Shown one piece after another: positions 1 through 5,822 of a DNA stretch of 6,514 bases. Where the stretch lies: NCBI GenBank assembly GCA_041685645.1, contig JAWLFI010000144.1, forward strand, positions 1 through 6,514. The letters are read 5' to 3'. The notes beneath the pieces were generated by a model, which was given only the letters and a program-made list of their open reading frames with translations, ran no database searches and was not told where the DNA came from. A program made the position numbers and the translations under genes. Position 1 is the stretch's first letter, and every line of letters starts with the position of its first letter. This DNA is from JAWLFI01 sp041685645 (GTDB taxonomy: Bacteria; Bacteroidota; Bacteroidia; Chitinophagales; Saprospiraceae).

Positions 1-54
1 AAGTGAAAAAAAGAGTGCACTGAGTAGTAATATGCTGAATTTCAAAGCTTTCAT
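1..54 (-). CDS. N-terminus of an exported protein (partial, runs off left edge)
   Basis: Eighteen codons are visible on the minus strand, starting at the ATG whose complement lies at 52-54. They read MKALKFSILLLSALFFSL: a short basic N-region (Lys2, Lys5) followed by an uninterrupted hydrophobic stretch. This is the beginning of a Sec signal peptide or a lipoprotein signal; the cleavage site lies outside the window, so the two cannot be told apart. The gene starts 71 bases after the pyrB stop on the same strand, so it may be co-transcribed with pyrRB, but the gap is AT-rich and could hold its own promoter. No clear Shine-Dalgarno sequence precedes the ATG, as is usual in Bacteroidota. The function cannot be judged from this fragment. 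Confidence 0.6.
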   Translation of the reverse strand, partial: MKALKFSILLLSALFFSL

Positions 55-125
55 CTTGTGTATTTGTATTATAAATCGATAACGGAAAAGCTATGAGAAA
101 TGTTATAATGCCCTCTTGATCCTAA

Positions 126-1064
126 TTAGAGATTCTTTCTAGCTGCTAATAGATATAAAACAGACATTCTCACGGCTACTCCATTTTCAACCTGATCGAG
201 AATAATAGAGTTTTCGGCATCCGCTACATCACTGTTGATTTCAATGCCTCGATTGATCGGTCCGGGATGCATGATGACAACTTCTTTATTGACTGATTCT
301 AAAATGGAACGATTTACGCCGTAGAAGCGCGTATATTCTCGCAAGGACGGAAAGTATTTCCCCTCCTGGCGCTCTAGTTGAATGCGAAGAACATTTGCAG
401 CGTCGCACCAATCCAGTGCTGTCCTAAGATCATAGGTAGAATAGACTCCCAATTGTTCGATATGCATGGGGATGAGGGTTGGAGGGCCGCACACCATTAC
501 TTCAGCACCTAATTTTTTAAGACAAAAAATATTGCTCAAAGCTACCCGGGAATGCAGTATATCTCCAATTATAGCCACCTTTTTTCCCTTTAAAGTCCCC
601 CATTTCTCATACAAAGAGTAAGTGTCAAGCAAGGCTTGTGTAGGATGTTCATGGGTGCCATCTCCGGCATTGACAATATGAGCGGGAATGTGTCGACTTA
701 AAAATGTGGGCGCCCCTTCTGCCGGATGCCGAAGTACCACGATATCGACTTTCATCGATAGAATATTCTTTACGGTGTCCAACAGGGTCTCCCCTTTTTG
801 CACAGAAGAGCTGGAAGCCGAAAAATTTATGGTGTCTGCAGAAAGCCTCTTTTCAGCTAATTCAAAAGAAATTCTCGTCCTCGTAGAATTCTCGAAAAAT
901 AAATTTGCAATGGTCACATCTCTTAAAGATGGTACTTTTTTAATGGGGCGATTGATCACTTCTTTAAAACTATCGGTGTGCTCAAAGATCAATTGAATAT
1001 CTTCCGAACTCAGGTTTTTTATACCCAGGAGATGTCGCGTACTCAACTGTCGGACTTTTTCCAT
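126..1064 (-). CDS. pyrB: Aspartate carbamoyltransferase catalytic subunit
   Basis: PyrB condenses carbamoyl phosphate with L-aspartate to give N-carbamoyl-aspartate, the committed step of de novo pyrimidine synthesis, in the cytoplasm. The 312-residue protein has the normal family length and every hallmark site: the carbamoyl-phosphate loop FFENSTRTR (56-64), QKGE (89-92, carrying the catalytic-loop Lys90), LRHP (111-114), HPTQ (140-143), HSR (171-173), LRIQLERQ (226-233, aspartate-binding Arg) and HPGPINRG (266-273). The N-terminal STRHLLGI phrase is typical of Bacteroidota members, which supports the ATG chosen. The start lies 3 bases after the pyrR stop, so the pair is almost certainly one operon and probably translationally coupled. 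No pyrI regulatory subunit is present in the window. No broken or missing catalytic residue is seen. Confidence 0.98.
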   Translation of the reverse strand: MEKVRQLSTRHLLGIKNLSSEDIQLIFEHTDSFKEVINRPIKKVPSLRDVTIANLFFENSTRTRISFELAEKRLSADTINFSASSSSVQKGETLLDTVKNILSMKVDIVVLRHPAEGAPTFLSRHIPAHIVNAGDGTHEHPTQALLDTYSLYEKWGTLKGKKVAIIGDILHSRVALSNIFCLKKLGAEVMVCGPPTLIPMHIEQLGVYSTYDLRTALDWCDAANVLRIQLERQEGKYFPSLREYTRFYGVNRSILESVNKEVVIMHPGPINRGIEINSDVADAENSIILDQVENGVAVRMSVLYLLAARKNL

Positions 1065-1067
1065 GCC

Positions 1068-1613
1068 TTATTGTTTTGCGCTAAAAAATTTTACAGCATC
1101 TTCCCCATCCATGTGATCCCACTCTACTTTTACATAGGCGTCGTCAAGGGCATCCACCTGCACGCCGACGTAGTCAGCTTCCAGCGGAAGCTGACGGTGA
1201 AACCGACGATCCACCAATACGAGCAGTTCAACTTCCCGAGGACGACCAAAGTGCTGCAAGGCCGTCAAGGCAGCTTGTACAGTGCGACCTGTAAAGAGTA
1301 CATCGTCCACCAATATTACTTTTTTGTCTTCGACCAGAAAATCTATTTGGGTCTCATGAGCCGCCAGAGGATGTTCGCGAGTCCTGAAGTCATCCCGATA
1401 AAAGGTAATGTCCAATTTTCCGTATTCAAATGTATCGTAGTGTAATTCTTTGAGAATTTCTTGGATGCGATCAGAGAGAAGTCCACCTCTGTTTTGAATG
1501 CCGATCAAACAAGTATCCTCAAATTGATCGTAATTTTCTATCAATTGATGGCAGAGTCGACGCAAAGTCAAATCCATTCGCTTAGCATTCAATAAATAGC
1601 TCCCGCTTTCCAT
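1068..1613 (-). CDS. pyrR: PyrR, pyrimidine operon regulator / uracil phosphoribosyltransferase
   Basis: PyrR is a type I phosphoribosyltransferase fold protein. In Firmicutes it binds pyr mRNA in response to UMP/UTP and causes attenuation; it also has uracil phosphoribosyltransferase activity. The PRPP loop VILVDDVLFTGRT is intact at residues 99-111. DITFYRDD (68-75), the NRGG region (41-44) and LVDRR...LPLEADYVG (133-150) match the family. The frame extends upstream to a TTG at 1634, but I choose the ATG at 1613. This gives 181 residues and lines up residue for residue with the N-terminus of Bacillus subtilis PyrR as I remember it. The TTG is also part of a perfect TAnnTTTG promoter element. 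It is the first gene of a pyrRB pair, 3 bases before pyrB. Which RNA or DNA it binds in Bacteroidota is not evident here. Confidence 0.95.
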   Translation of the reverse strand: MESGSYLLNAKRMDLTLRRLCHQLIENYDQFEDTCLIGIQNRGGLLSDRIQEILKELHYDTFEYGKLDITFYRDDFRTREHPLAAHETQIDFLVEDKKVILVDDVLFTGRTVQAALTALQHFGRPREVELLVLVDRRFHRQLPLEADYVGVQVDALDDAYVKVEWDHMDGEDAVKFFSAKQ

Positions 1614-1631
1614 AGATACGTGATTGAGGCC

Positions 1632-1639
1632 CAAAAATA
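1632..1639 (-). promoter_or_regulatory. Candidate -7 element of the pyrRB promoter
   Basis: The minus strand reads TATTTTTG, an exact match to the Bacteroidota -7 consensus TAnnTTTG. It would place the transcript start roughly 10-15 bases before the pyrR ATG at 1613. No convincing -33 TTG/TTTG is seen about 19-21 bases upstream, so support is one-sided. A short leader would leave no room for a transcription attenuator before pyrR. Confidence 0.4.
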
Positions 1640-1804
1640 CAAATTGTTAGCTGCTGAAAGTGAATTTCCGGACGATTTCCTCACTGAACTGCAAATACAA
1701 ACAACTTTAGGGATTGTATGCAACTTGAATAGCACTCCGTAAACTTTCAGTGTAACCGAATGGGAAAGCGCACGGAAGGGCGCAAGCGTGAGGGATAGTA
1801 GGTG

Positions 1805-1823
1805 GCCCGCTGTTCAAGCGGGC
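1805..1823 (+). repeat. Hairpin A of the GC-rich element
   Basis: GCCCGCT (1805-1811) pairs perfectly with AGCGGGC (1817-1823), leaving a 5-base loop GTTCA. That is seven uninterrupted base pairs. It abuts the next hairpin directly, which begins at 1824. An alternative pairing, GGTG 1801-1804 with CACC 1826-1829, would compete with the base of hairpin B. Confidence 0.75.
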
Positions 1824-1852
1824 GTCACCGAGGTCCGCCGGGCCTCGGTGAC
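1824..1852 (+). repeat. Hairpin B of the GC-rich element
   Basis: GTCACCGAGG (1824-1833) and CCTCGGTGAC (1843-1852) are a perfect 10-base inverted repeat. The stem extends inward by T.G (1834/1842) and two C-G pairs to a 3-base loop (1837-1839), making 13 pairs. On the minus strand the 1834/1842 position would be an A.C mismatch. Confidence 0.85.
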
Positions 1853-1873
1853 CGACAGCACCGCATAGCCCGA

Positions 1874-1909
1874 CCCCGACCGTGGGGCTTTCCGGGCTCA
1901 CGGTCGGGG
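1874..1909 (+). repeat. Hairpin C of the GC-rich element
   Basis: CCCCGACCGTG (1874-1884) and CACGGTCGGGG (1899-1909) are a perfect 11-base inverted repeat. Two further pairs extend it inward (G1885.T1898 wobble, G1886-C1897) around a 10-base loop. The left arm can instead join a smaller local hairpin formed by AGCCCG 1867-1872 with CGGGCT 1893-1898 and CCCC 1874-1877 with GGGG 1884-1887. The two folds are mutually exclusive. Confidence 0.85.
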
Positions 1910-1931
1910 GCACGCCCAAATAATGAATACT

Positions 1932-3365
1932 CTACCATTTGGGCTGATAGACCGGACGATAATAATTGAGGTGTAGATCGTATTTCACCCAATCGGACTC
2001 ATCGAGATTGTAAATCTCATGCAACTGATTGTCGGAAACGGCTTGCAATTCAGGGAGCCAATGACGGACATAGTCACCACTGTGATCATAGCGCTGAGCC
2101 TGACTGAGAATATTAAAATACCTTTGTTCCATTGGATCTGCACCCACGCCGGCGAGGTAATTCCAGTTGCCATAATTGCTCGCCGGATCGTAATCAATGA
2201 GCAGAGATTCAAAATATTCGGCGCCCATTCTCCAGTGAATATTTAAATCCTTGATAAGATATGAAGCTACATTTTGACGCCCCCGATTTGACATGTATCC
2301 CGTCTGATTGATTTCGCGCATATTGGCATCAATAAAAGGAATTCCGGTTTTGCCATGCGCCCACCGGTGGAAGCGATCCAAGTCTTCCTCTCCCTGAAAT
2401 TCAGTTTTTTGCTGAGGACCTCCGGGAAGGAAAATGTTGTTTTTATACTTTTTAGCCATCAAGCGATAAAAGTCGCGCCACATCAACTCAAACTTCATCC
2501 AGTAAGTGGACTTGTTTTCTCGTACTTGCTCTTCAAAATGCTCTACTTCGTGATAAATCATCTTGGGCGACAAGCAACCCTGAGCCAAATAAGCGCTAAA
2601 TTTAGAGGAGTAGTTCGGCCCCAGAAGTTCATTTCTGGTCTCTTTATAAGTGGCGATGGATTGGCTGTCCCAGACGTATTCCTTAAGTCGGGCGAGGGCG
2701 GCATCTTCGCCACCGGAAAAGGAAAAGGATGCTCTATCGTCGGTTTCGGGGCGATGCTGAGGAACAAATTGAGCTAATTCGGGTAAATCACCCAATGGAA
2801 TGTCTTTGAATGAACTGGATATTTTTTCCGGTGTGGAGATTGGAGTTCTAACGGGGATGAGCTTTTCAATTTCTTTTCTGTAGTGGGTAAATACATCGGG
2901 CGTTTGGGGCACGGGAAAGGGCAAATCAGAGGTATAGTAGAGCATTTTGCCTCGATAATATCTCAATTCCTGACCAATAGACCACAAATTTTCTTCCAAA
3001 GCATCCTGCACCTGCACTTCCTCCCGGGTGCGCTCGCGATTGCAAAAAACCCAGGATGTCTTTGCTTCCCTCGCAATCTCAAACACTTCTTCTTCCGGCT
3101 TTCCGTATCGAATGACCAAATCACTCCCTTTCTTCCGGAGATTTTCTTTAAGGTTGGCGACGCTTTCCCAGATAAAACGGGCCCGATACGGACCCGTTTT
3201 GGGAAAGCCGTAGTGTGTCGTACCGGAAAATATCCTTTCATCAAAGACGTAAACCGGAATCACATTCCTGCAAATTTCAATGGCATCGGTGAGGGCTTCG
3301 TTATCGTGAAGGCGAAGATCCTGTCTAAACCATACAATCGCCTTTCTTTCATTCGAGATCATCAT
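1932..3365 (-). CDS. CRY-DASH family photolyase/cryptochrome
   Basis: This is a flavoprotein of the DNA photolyase/cryptochrome family. CRY-DASH members use blue light and FAD to split cyclobutane pyrimidine dimers, preferentially in single-stranded or looped DNA; some may also signal. The 477-residue protein has the N-terminal Rossmann-like photolyase domain (about 7-170, opening with AIVWFRQDLRLHDNEAL) and the helical FAD-binding domain (about 230-440). CRY-DASH signatures visible are FELMWRDFYRLMAKKY (292-307), GIPFIDANMREINQTGYMSN (341-360), RGRQNVAS (361-368), WRMGAEYFESLL (378-389), DYDPASNYGNW (391-401) and the WLPEL end (436-440). The length fits bacterial CRY-DASH with no C-terminal extension. 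Two ATGs stand in tandem at the start (3365 and 3362); either is possible. It is divergent from the chaN operon, with about 80 bases between them. A DASH assignment rather than class I CPD photolyase is from motif recall. Confidence 0.93.
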   Translation of the reverse strand: MMISNERKAIVWFRQDLRLHDNEALTDAIEICRNVIPVYVFDERIFSGTTHYGFPKTGPYRARFIWESVANLKENLRKKGSDLVIRYGKPEEEVFEIAREAKTSWVFCNRERTREEVQVQDALEENLWSIGQELRYYRGKMLYYTSDLPFPVPQTPDVFTHYRKEIEKLIPVRTPISTPEKISSSFKDIPLGDLPELAQFVPQHRPETDDRASFSFSGGEDAALARLKEYVWDSQSIATYKETRNELLGPNYSSKFSAYLAQGCLSPKMIYHEVEHFEEQVRENKSTYWMKFELMWRDFYRLMAKKYKNNIFLPGGPQQKTEFQGEEDLDRFHRWAHGKTGIPFIDANMREINQTGYMSNRGRQNVASYLIKDLNIHWRMGAEYFESLLIDYDPASNYGNWNYLAGVGADPMEQRYFNILSQAQRYDHSGDYVRHWLPELQAVSDNQLHEIYNLDESDWVKYDLHLNYYRPVYQPKW

Positions 3366-3445
3366 AAATTAGTACTTTAGCAGTGAGTTAAGAACAGAAC
3401 ATCAGGACCGGGGATAAGATTAGAAAACGCTTAAAAATTTTGGAC

Positions 3446-4315
3446 ATGCTGTGGCAAAAAATCAAATTCATCAGTTTTATAGTATTGATTAGTGCTTATT
3501 GTGCGAATGGACAACGGGCGTACGCCATTTTCGATGAAAAGGGAAATGAAATTAGTGCAAGTGAGATGTTGGACCTTTTGCCTTCGGCAGATGCGGTGCT
3601 ATTTGGCGAGCTGCACGACAATCCCATTGCCCATTGGCTGGAAATGGAGGTATTGCAAACTCTGGCGGCGCAGGAGCGAACTGTAATCCTGGGTATGGAA
3701 ATGTTTGAAAGGGATCAACAACAGGTATTGGATGAGTTACAAGATGGTCTGTTCGAACTTAAAAAACTGGAAGACTACACGCGCATCTGGCCCAATTATG
3801 CCACGGACTATAAACCTCTGATCAAATACGCCCTGGAACATAAAATAAAGATAGTCGCTTCAAATATTCCCAGGAGGTACGCCTCTTATGTTTTCTACGA
3901 GGGACGAGATGCACTGTACGAACAAAATATTCCCGGGGAATGGCTACCTCCATCTGACTTCATAATAGACACTACCCTATCGAGCTATGCAGAAGTGCTG
4001 AAGATGGGAGCGCAAATGGGAGGTCATGATTCAGAAAATTTCCTTGCGGCTCAAGCCATCAAGGATGCTACCATGGCGCAAAGTATGTGGAAGCAAAGAA
4101 AGGCGAATGAAATTTTGTTTCATATTCACGGTGGATTTCATTCTAAAAATCAAGAGGGAATCGCCTATTATCTCAAAGCCTATGATCCAAAGATGACTGT
4201 TTTCACCCTTCAATGTAAAGAAACGGAAACTCCCGATACTTTTGAACAACAAAACAACGAATCCGCGAGTTTTTACATACAAATTAACCCTTTAATCAGC
4301 AAAAGTTATGAATAG
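3446..4315 (+). CDS. ChaN-family haem-binding protein (Tiki superfamily), exported
   Basis: The protein belongs to the ChaN/DUF399 family, whose characterised Campylobacter member binds haem and is linked to iron uptake. The wider Tiki/TraB-like fold uses conserved Glu/His motifs. Visible motifs are GELHDNPIAH (54-63), GMEMFERD (83-90), NIPRRY (140-145), QAIKDATMA (203-211) and HIHGGFH (226-232). A type I signal peptide (Lys5, Lys7, hydrophobic 8-18) probably ends at Ala-Asn-Gly/Gln23. Cys19 is preceded by Tyr, so it is not a good lipobox, unlike the lipoprotein form in some relatives. The ATG at 3446 is chosen; a TTG two codons upstream (3440) is possible. It is the first gene of a four-gene overlapping set and its stop overlaps the next start by 8 bases. 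No clear promoter was found in the 80-base divergent spacer. Haem binding is inferred from the family. Confidence 0.88.
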   Translation: MLWQKIKFISFIVLISAYCANGQRAYAIFDEKGNEISASEMLDLLPSADAVLFGELHDNPIAHWLEMEVLQTLAAQERTVILGMEMFERDQQQVLDELQDGLFELKKLEDYTRIWPNYATDYKPLIKYALEHKIKIVASNIPRRYASYVFYEGRDALYEQNIPGEWLPPSDFIIDTTLSSYAEVLKMGAQMGGHDSENFLAAQAIKDATMAQSMWKQRKANEILFHIHGGFHSKNQEGIAYYLKAYDPKMTVFTLQCKETETPDTFEQQNNESASFYIQINPLISKSYE

Positions 4316-4772
4316 GATATTGAGTTTTTTAGTAATATTTTCAGCCACTTTCTTACTCATGAGCTGCGGTTCAGAGGAAGTTAAGAAATCCGATGGGGCA
4401 GAATTTAATCCAAGTGAGACCGGCAAATTAGAGAAAGAGATCATGCGCCTGCACGATGACCAACTGATGCCGGAAATGAAGAATATCCAATTGATGATGA
4501 ATCAATTGGAAACGAGGATTAAAGATGACACCTCTGGATATTCCGATTCTTATAAAACAGAATTGAAAGCTGCACATGAGGGGCTGGAAAGGTCCTATGA
4601 ATCCATGATGGATTGGATGGCTGAATATTCTCCCGAGAAGAAGAAGGACAGTCAGGGATACAAAATGTATCTCATAGAAGAGCGTGGAAAGTTATACAGA
4701 ATGAAGGACTCTTTCAATGAAAATATAGCCTACGCGAAAAGTACACTGGAGAATGAGAAGTTCGAGAAGTAG
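4308..4772 (+). CDS. Uncharacterised small lipoprotein within the chaN-SCO-cytochrome operon
   Basis: No function is recognised with confidence. It is a 154-residue protein with a lipoprotein signal: hydrophobic 4-17 followed by Leu-Met-Ser-Cys20. An acidic patch after the Cys (Gly-Ser-Glu-Glu) could be a surface-export signal as described for some Bacteroidota lipoproteins. The mature part is almost entirely charged and helical, rich in Met, Glu and Lys, with two likely long helices: about 36-73 (EKEIMRLHDDQLMPEMKNI onward) and about 83-152, with the phrase MMDWMAEYSPEKKK in between. It resembles Bacteroidota proteins sometimes mislabelled viral A-type inclusion protein (memory, unverified). 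It overlaps the upstream chaN-like gene by 8 bases and the downstream SCO gene by 20, which implies coupled translation and a role tied to the redox module. Met and His residues (MRLHDDQLMPEM, MMN, MMDWM) could bind copper or haem, but no defined motif is present. Confidence 0.85.
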   Translation: MNRILSFLVIFSATFLLMSCGSEEVKKSDGAEFNPSETGKLEKEIMRLHDDQLMPEMKNIQLMMNQLETRIKDDTSGYSDSYKTELKAAHEGLERSYESMMDWMAEYSPEKKKDSQGYKMYLIEERGKLYRMKDSFNENIAYAKSTLENEKFEK

Positions 4773-5382
4773 TCTGCTAATATTCGTCGCTGTACTATTG
4801 TGGAGTGCCTGTGGTACAGAGCCGGAAAAACCGCTTCCTATCATTGGCAATAAGCATGTGGAAGATGGTGATACGGTGTATCACGAAGTTCCCGATTTTA
4901 AATTTATCAATCAGGATAGCCAATGGGTAACCCCCGCTACCTTTGAAGATAAAATATATATTGCTGACTTCTTTTTCACCAGTTGCCCCACCATTTGTCC
5001 CATTGTAAAGAAGCAAATGCTGCGCATTTATGATCGATTTGAGGATGAGGATCGATTATTATTCTTGAGCCACTCTGTGGATGGTCGCAGGGACTCTGTA
5101 CCCCGGCTTAAAGTCTATGCCGATAATATCGGGATCAGCAGCGACCGATGGCATTTAGTTACCGGTGACATTGTAGAGATTTACGAGATCGCAGATGATT
5201 ATTTTAGTGTAGCCAAAGAGGATCCAGAAGCACCGGGAGGATACGATCATTCCGGACGTTTGATATTAGTAGATGCTCAACAACGCGTCAGATCCTTTTG
5301 CGATGGTACAATAGAGGAGGAAGTCGATCGATTCATGAAAGATATAGATCGTTTATTGAATGAGGTGGATGATAAAGAGTAG
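4753..5382 (+). CDS. SCO1/SenC-family copper chaperone lipoprotein
   Basis: SCO proteins have a thioredoxin fold and deliver copper to, or reduce, the CuA site of cytochrome c oxidase on the outer face of the inner membrane. The 209-residue protein has a signal segment (8-18) and a lipid-attachment Cys20 in the sequence LWSAC; Trp at -3 is atypical but acceptable in this phylum. The copper ligands are all present: CPTIC (78-82) after the FFFTS strand, and His166 in GGYDHSGRLILVD. The phrase LPIIGNKHVEDGDTVYHEVP (28-47) is characteristic of Bacteroidota SCO proteins. Its start overlaps the upstream gene by 20 bases and its end overlaps the cytochrome gene. An oxidase is not in the window, so the actual copper client is unknown. 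The function as a chaperone rather than a thiol reductase is inferred. Confidence 0.94.
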   Translation: MRSSRSSLLIFVAVLLWSACGTEPEKPLPIIGNKHVEDGDTVYHEVPDFKFINQDSQWVTPATFEDKIYIADFFFTSCPTICPIVKKQMLRIYDRFEDEDRLLFLSHSVDGRRDSVPRLKVYADNIGISSDRWHLVTGDIVEIYEIADDYFSVAKEDPEAPGGYDHSGRLILVDAQQRVRSFCDGTIEEEVDRFMKDIDRLLNEVDDKE

Positions 5383-5755
5383 CTGCTGTATTTTAGTTCT
5401 ATTGGTTCTGGGGGCTTGTTCCGGCGACCCCTATCAACTCGGGGCAAGCGTTTTCAATGAACAGTGTGCCTCCTGTCATATGACAGATGGCTCAGGTCTG
5501 GGACAAGAGATTCCGCATTTACAGCGTAAAACTTCCAATCCCAGACTTTGGTCTTGTCTGATTAGATATGGGGTTGAGAAAGAGCGCGAGCAGCAAGGAG
5601 TAACATACACCGCAAAAATGCCGGCACATCCGCAGCTCAATGCTTCAGAAATTGCCAATGTGATCAATTTTATTCAGTCGCGCTGGGTCGAAGAATACCG
5701 CTTTGTACGCCTGGATTCCGTAAATATTTGGCTTCGGGAATGCAGAGAATATTGA
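5360..5755 (+). CDS. Mono-haem cytochrome c lipoprotein
   Basis: This is a 131-residue class I-like c-type cytochrome, likely anchored by lipid on the periplasmic side and carrying electrons between quinol-oxidising and terminal-oxidase complexes. The lipobox is good (LVLGAC, Cys20). A single haem site CASCH lies at 36-40, followed by MTDGSGLG. Met87 in YTAKMPAHPQL is the likely sixth ligand, with the C-terminal helix ASEIANVINFIQSRW (95-109) closing the fold. Two further cysteines, Cys66 (WSCLIRYG) and Cys128 near the C-terminus, could form a disulfide. Two starts are possible: ATG 5360 (overlap 23 bases with the SCO gene) and ATG 5369 (overlap 14), the latter giving the tidier signal peptide MIKSSCCILVLLVLGAC. 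Pairing with SCO supports a role in aerobic respiration. Confidence 0.93.
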   Translation: MRWMIKSSCCILVLLVLGACSGDPYQLGASVFNEQCASCHMTDGSGLGQEIPHLQRKTSNPRLWSCLIRYGVEKEREQQGVTYTAKMPAHPQLNASEIANVINFIQSRWVEEYRFVRLDSVNIWLRECREY

Positions 5756-5771
5756 ATGTTCACATATTCAC

Positions 5772-5802
5772 TTGAAGGACCGCTGCAAATAACTTATATT
5801 TA
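5772..5802 (+). promoter_or_regulatory. Bacteroidota-type promoter for the secreted-protein gene
   Basis: A TTG at 5772-5774 lies 20 bases before TATATTTA (5795-5802). This matches the Bacteroidota layout of a -33 TTTG/TTG and a -7 TAnnTTTG with one mismatch in the last base. Transcription would start near 5807-5810, giving a leader of about 15 bases. AAAAGG (5811-5816) six bases before the ATG at 5823 may serve as a weak ribosome-binding site. Confidence 0.5.
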
Positions 5803-5822
5803 CAGTATATAAAAGGTTAAAT

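Larger units (their letters stand above)
1771..1917 (+). repeat. GC-rich multi-hairpin element, possible structured RNA or dispersed intergenic repeat
   Basis: This block is 72% G+C (106 of 147 bases by count). It contains three consecutive inverted repeats with little spacing, and its ends can pair (GGGCG 1778-1782 with CGCCC 1913-1917), giving a closed multibranch fold. The opening phrase GGGCGCAAGCGTGAGGGAT and the closing GGGCACGCCC resemble GC-rich dispersed intergenic elements that I recall from Saprospiraceae-type genomes. That resemblance is from memory and unverified. In two stems the innermost positions pair as G.U on the plus strand but would be A.C mismatches on the minus strand, so a plus-strand RNA fits slightly better. 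There is no U-tract after any stem, so it is not a standard intrinsic terminator. The strand call is tentative. Confidence 0.55.
1614..1931. other. Intergenic region between photolyase and pyrR
   Basis: These 318 bases carry no credible protein gene. They have two parts. Positions 1614-1770 are of ordinary to AT-rich composition and hold the candidate pyrR promoter and a weak 8-base inverted repeat (CTGAAAGT 1654-1661 with ACTTTCAG 1743-1750, 81 bases apart). Positions 1771-1917 are strikingly GC-rich and contain three strong hairpins, listed separately. A 70-codon minus-strand frame that spans much of the gap is made of Pro/Gly/Val-rich sequence from the palindromes and does not look like a protein. 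Confidence 0.8.

Noticed and set aside
978..1445. A 155-codon plus-strand frame antisense to pyrR
   Set aside because: It lies opposite a well-conserved gene, has no family resemblance, and its composition reflects the complementary codons of PyrR.
1679..1690. Minus-strand AGTTCAGTGAGG, similar to the core of the Bacillus PyrR-binding loop (CNGNGAGG)
   Set aside because: Only about three weak pairs can form around it, the flanking consensus bases do not match, and it lies upstream of the candidate pyrR promoter.
1805..1823. Hairpin A as a tRNA T-arm because of GTTCAA in the loop
   Set aside because: The loop order does not match a TTCRA T-loop and there is no acceptor, D or anticodon arm around it.
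1707..1919. A 70-codon minus-strand frame through the GC-rich element
   Set aside because: Its sequence is Pro/Gly/Val/Ala-rich and follows the palindromes; it has no domain, signal or ribosome-binding site, and the hairpins explain the base order better.
1874..1931. Hairpin C as an intrinsic terminator for the photolyase gene or for plus-strand transcripts
   Set aside because: No run of T follows the stem on either strand.
1068..3365. A functional link between the photolyase (pyrimidine dimers) and pyrRB (pyrimidine synthesis)
   Set aside because: The shared word is coincidental; a 318-base gap with a structured element and a separate candidate promoter separates them.
2355..3380. Several long plus-strand frames opposite the photolyase gene
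   Set aside because: They are shadows of a strongly conserved CRY-DASH coding sequence, with no recognisable protein features.
3435..3442. AAATTTTG before the chaN-like gene as a -7 element
   Set aside because: It deviates from TAnnTTTG at the first base, no -33 element is found, and transcription would start at or after the chosen ATG.
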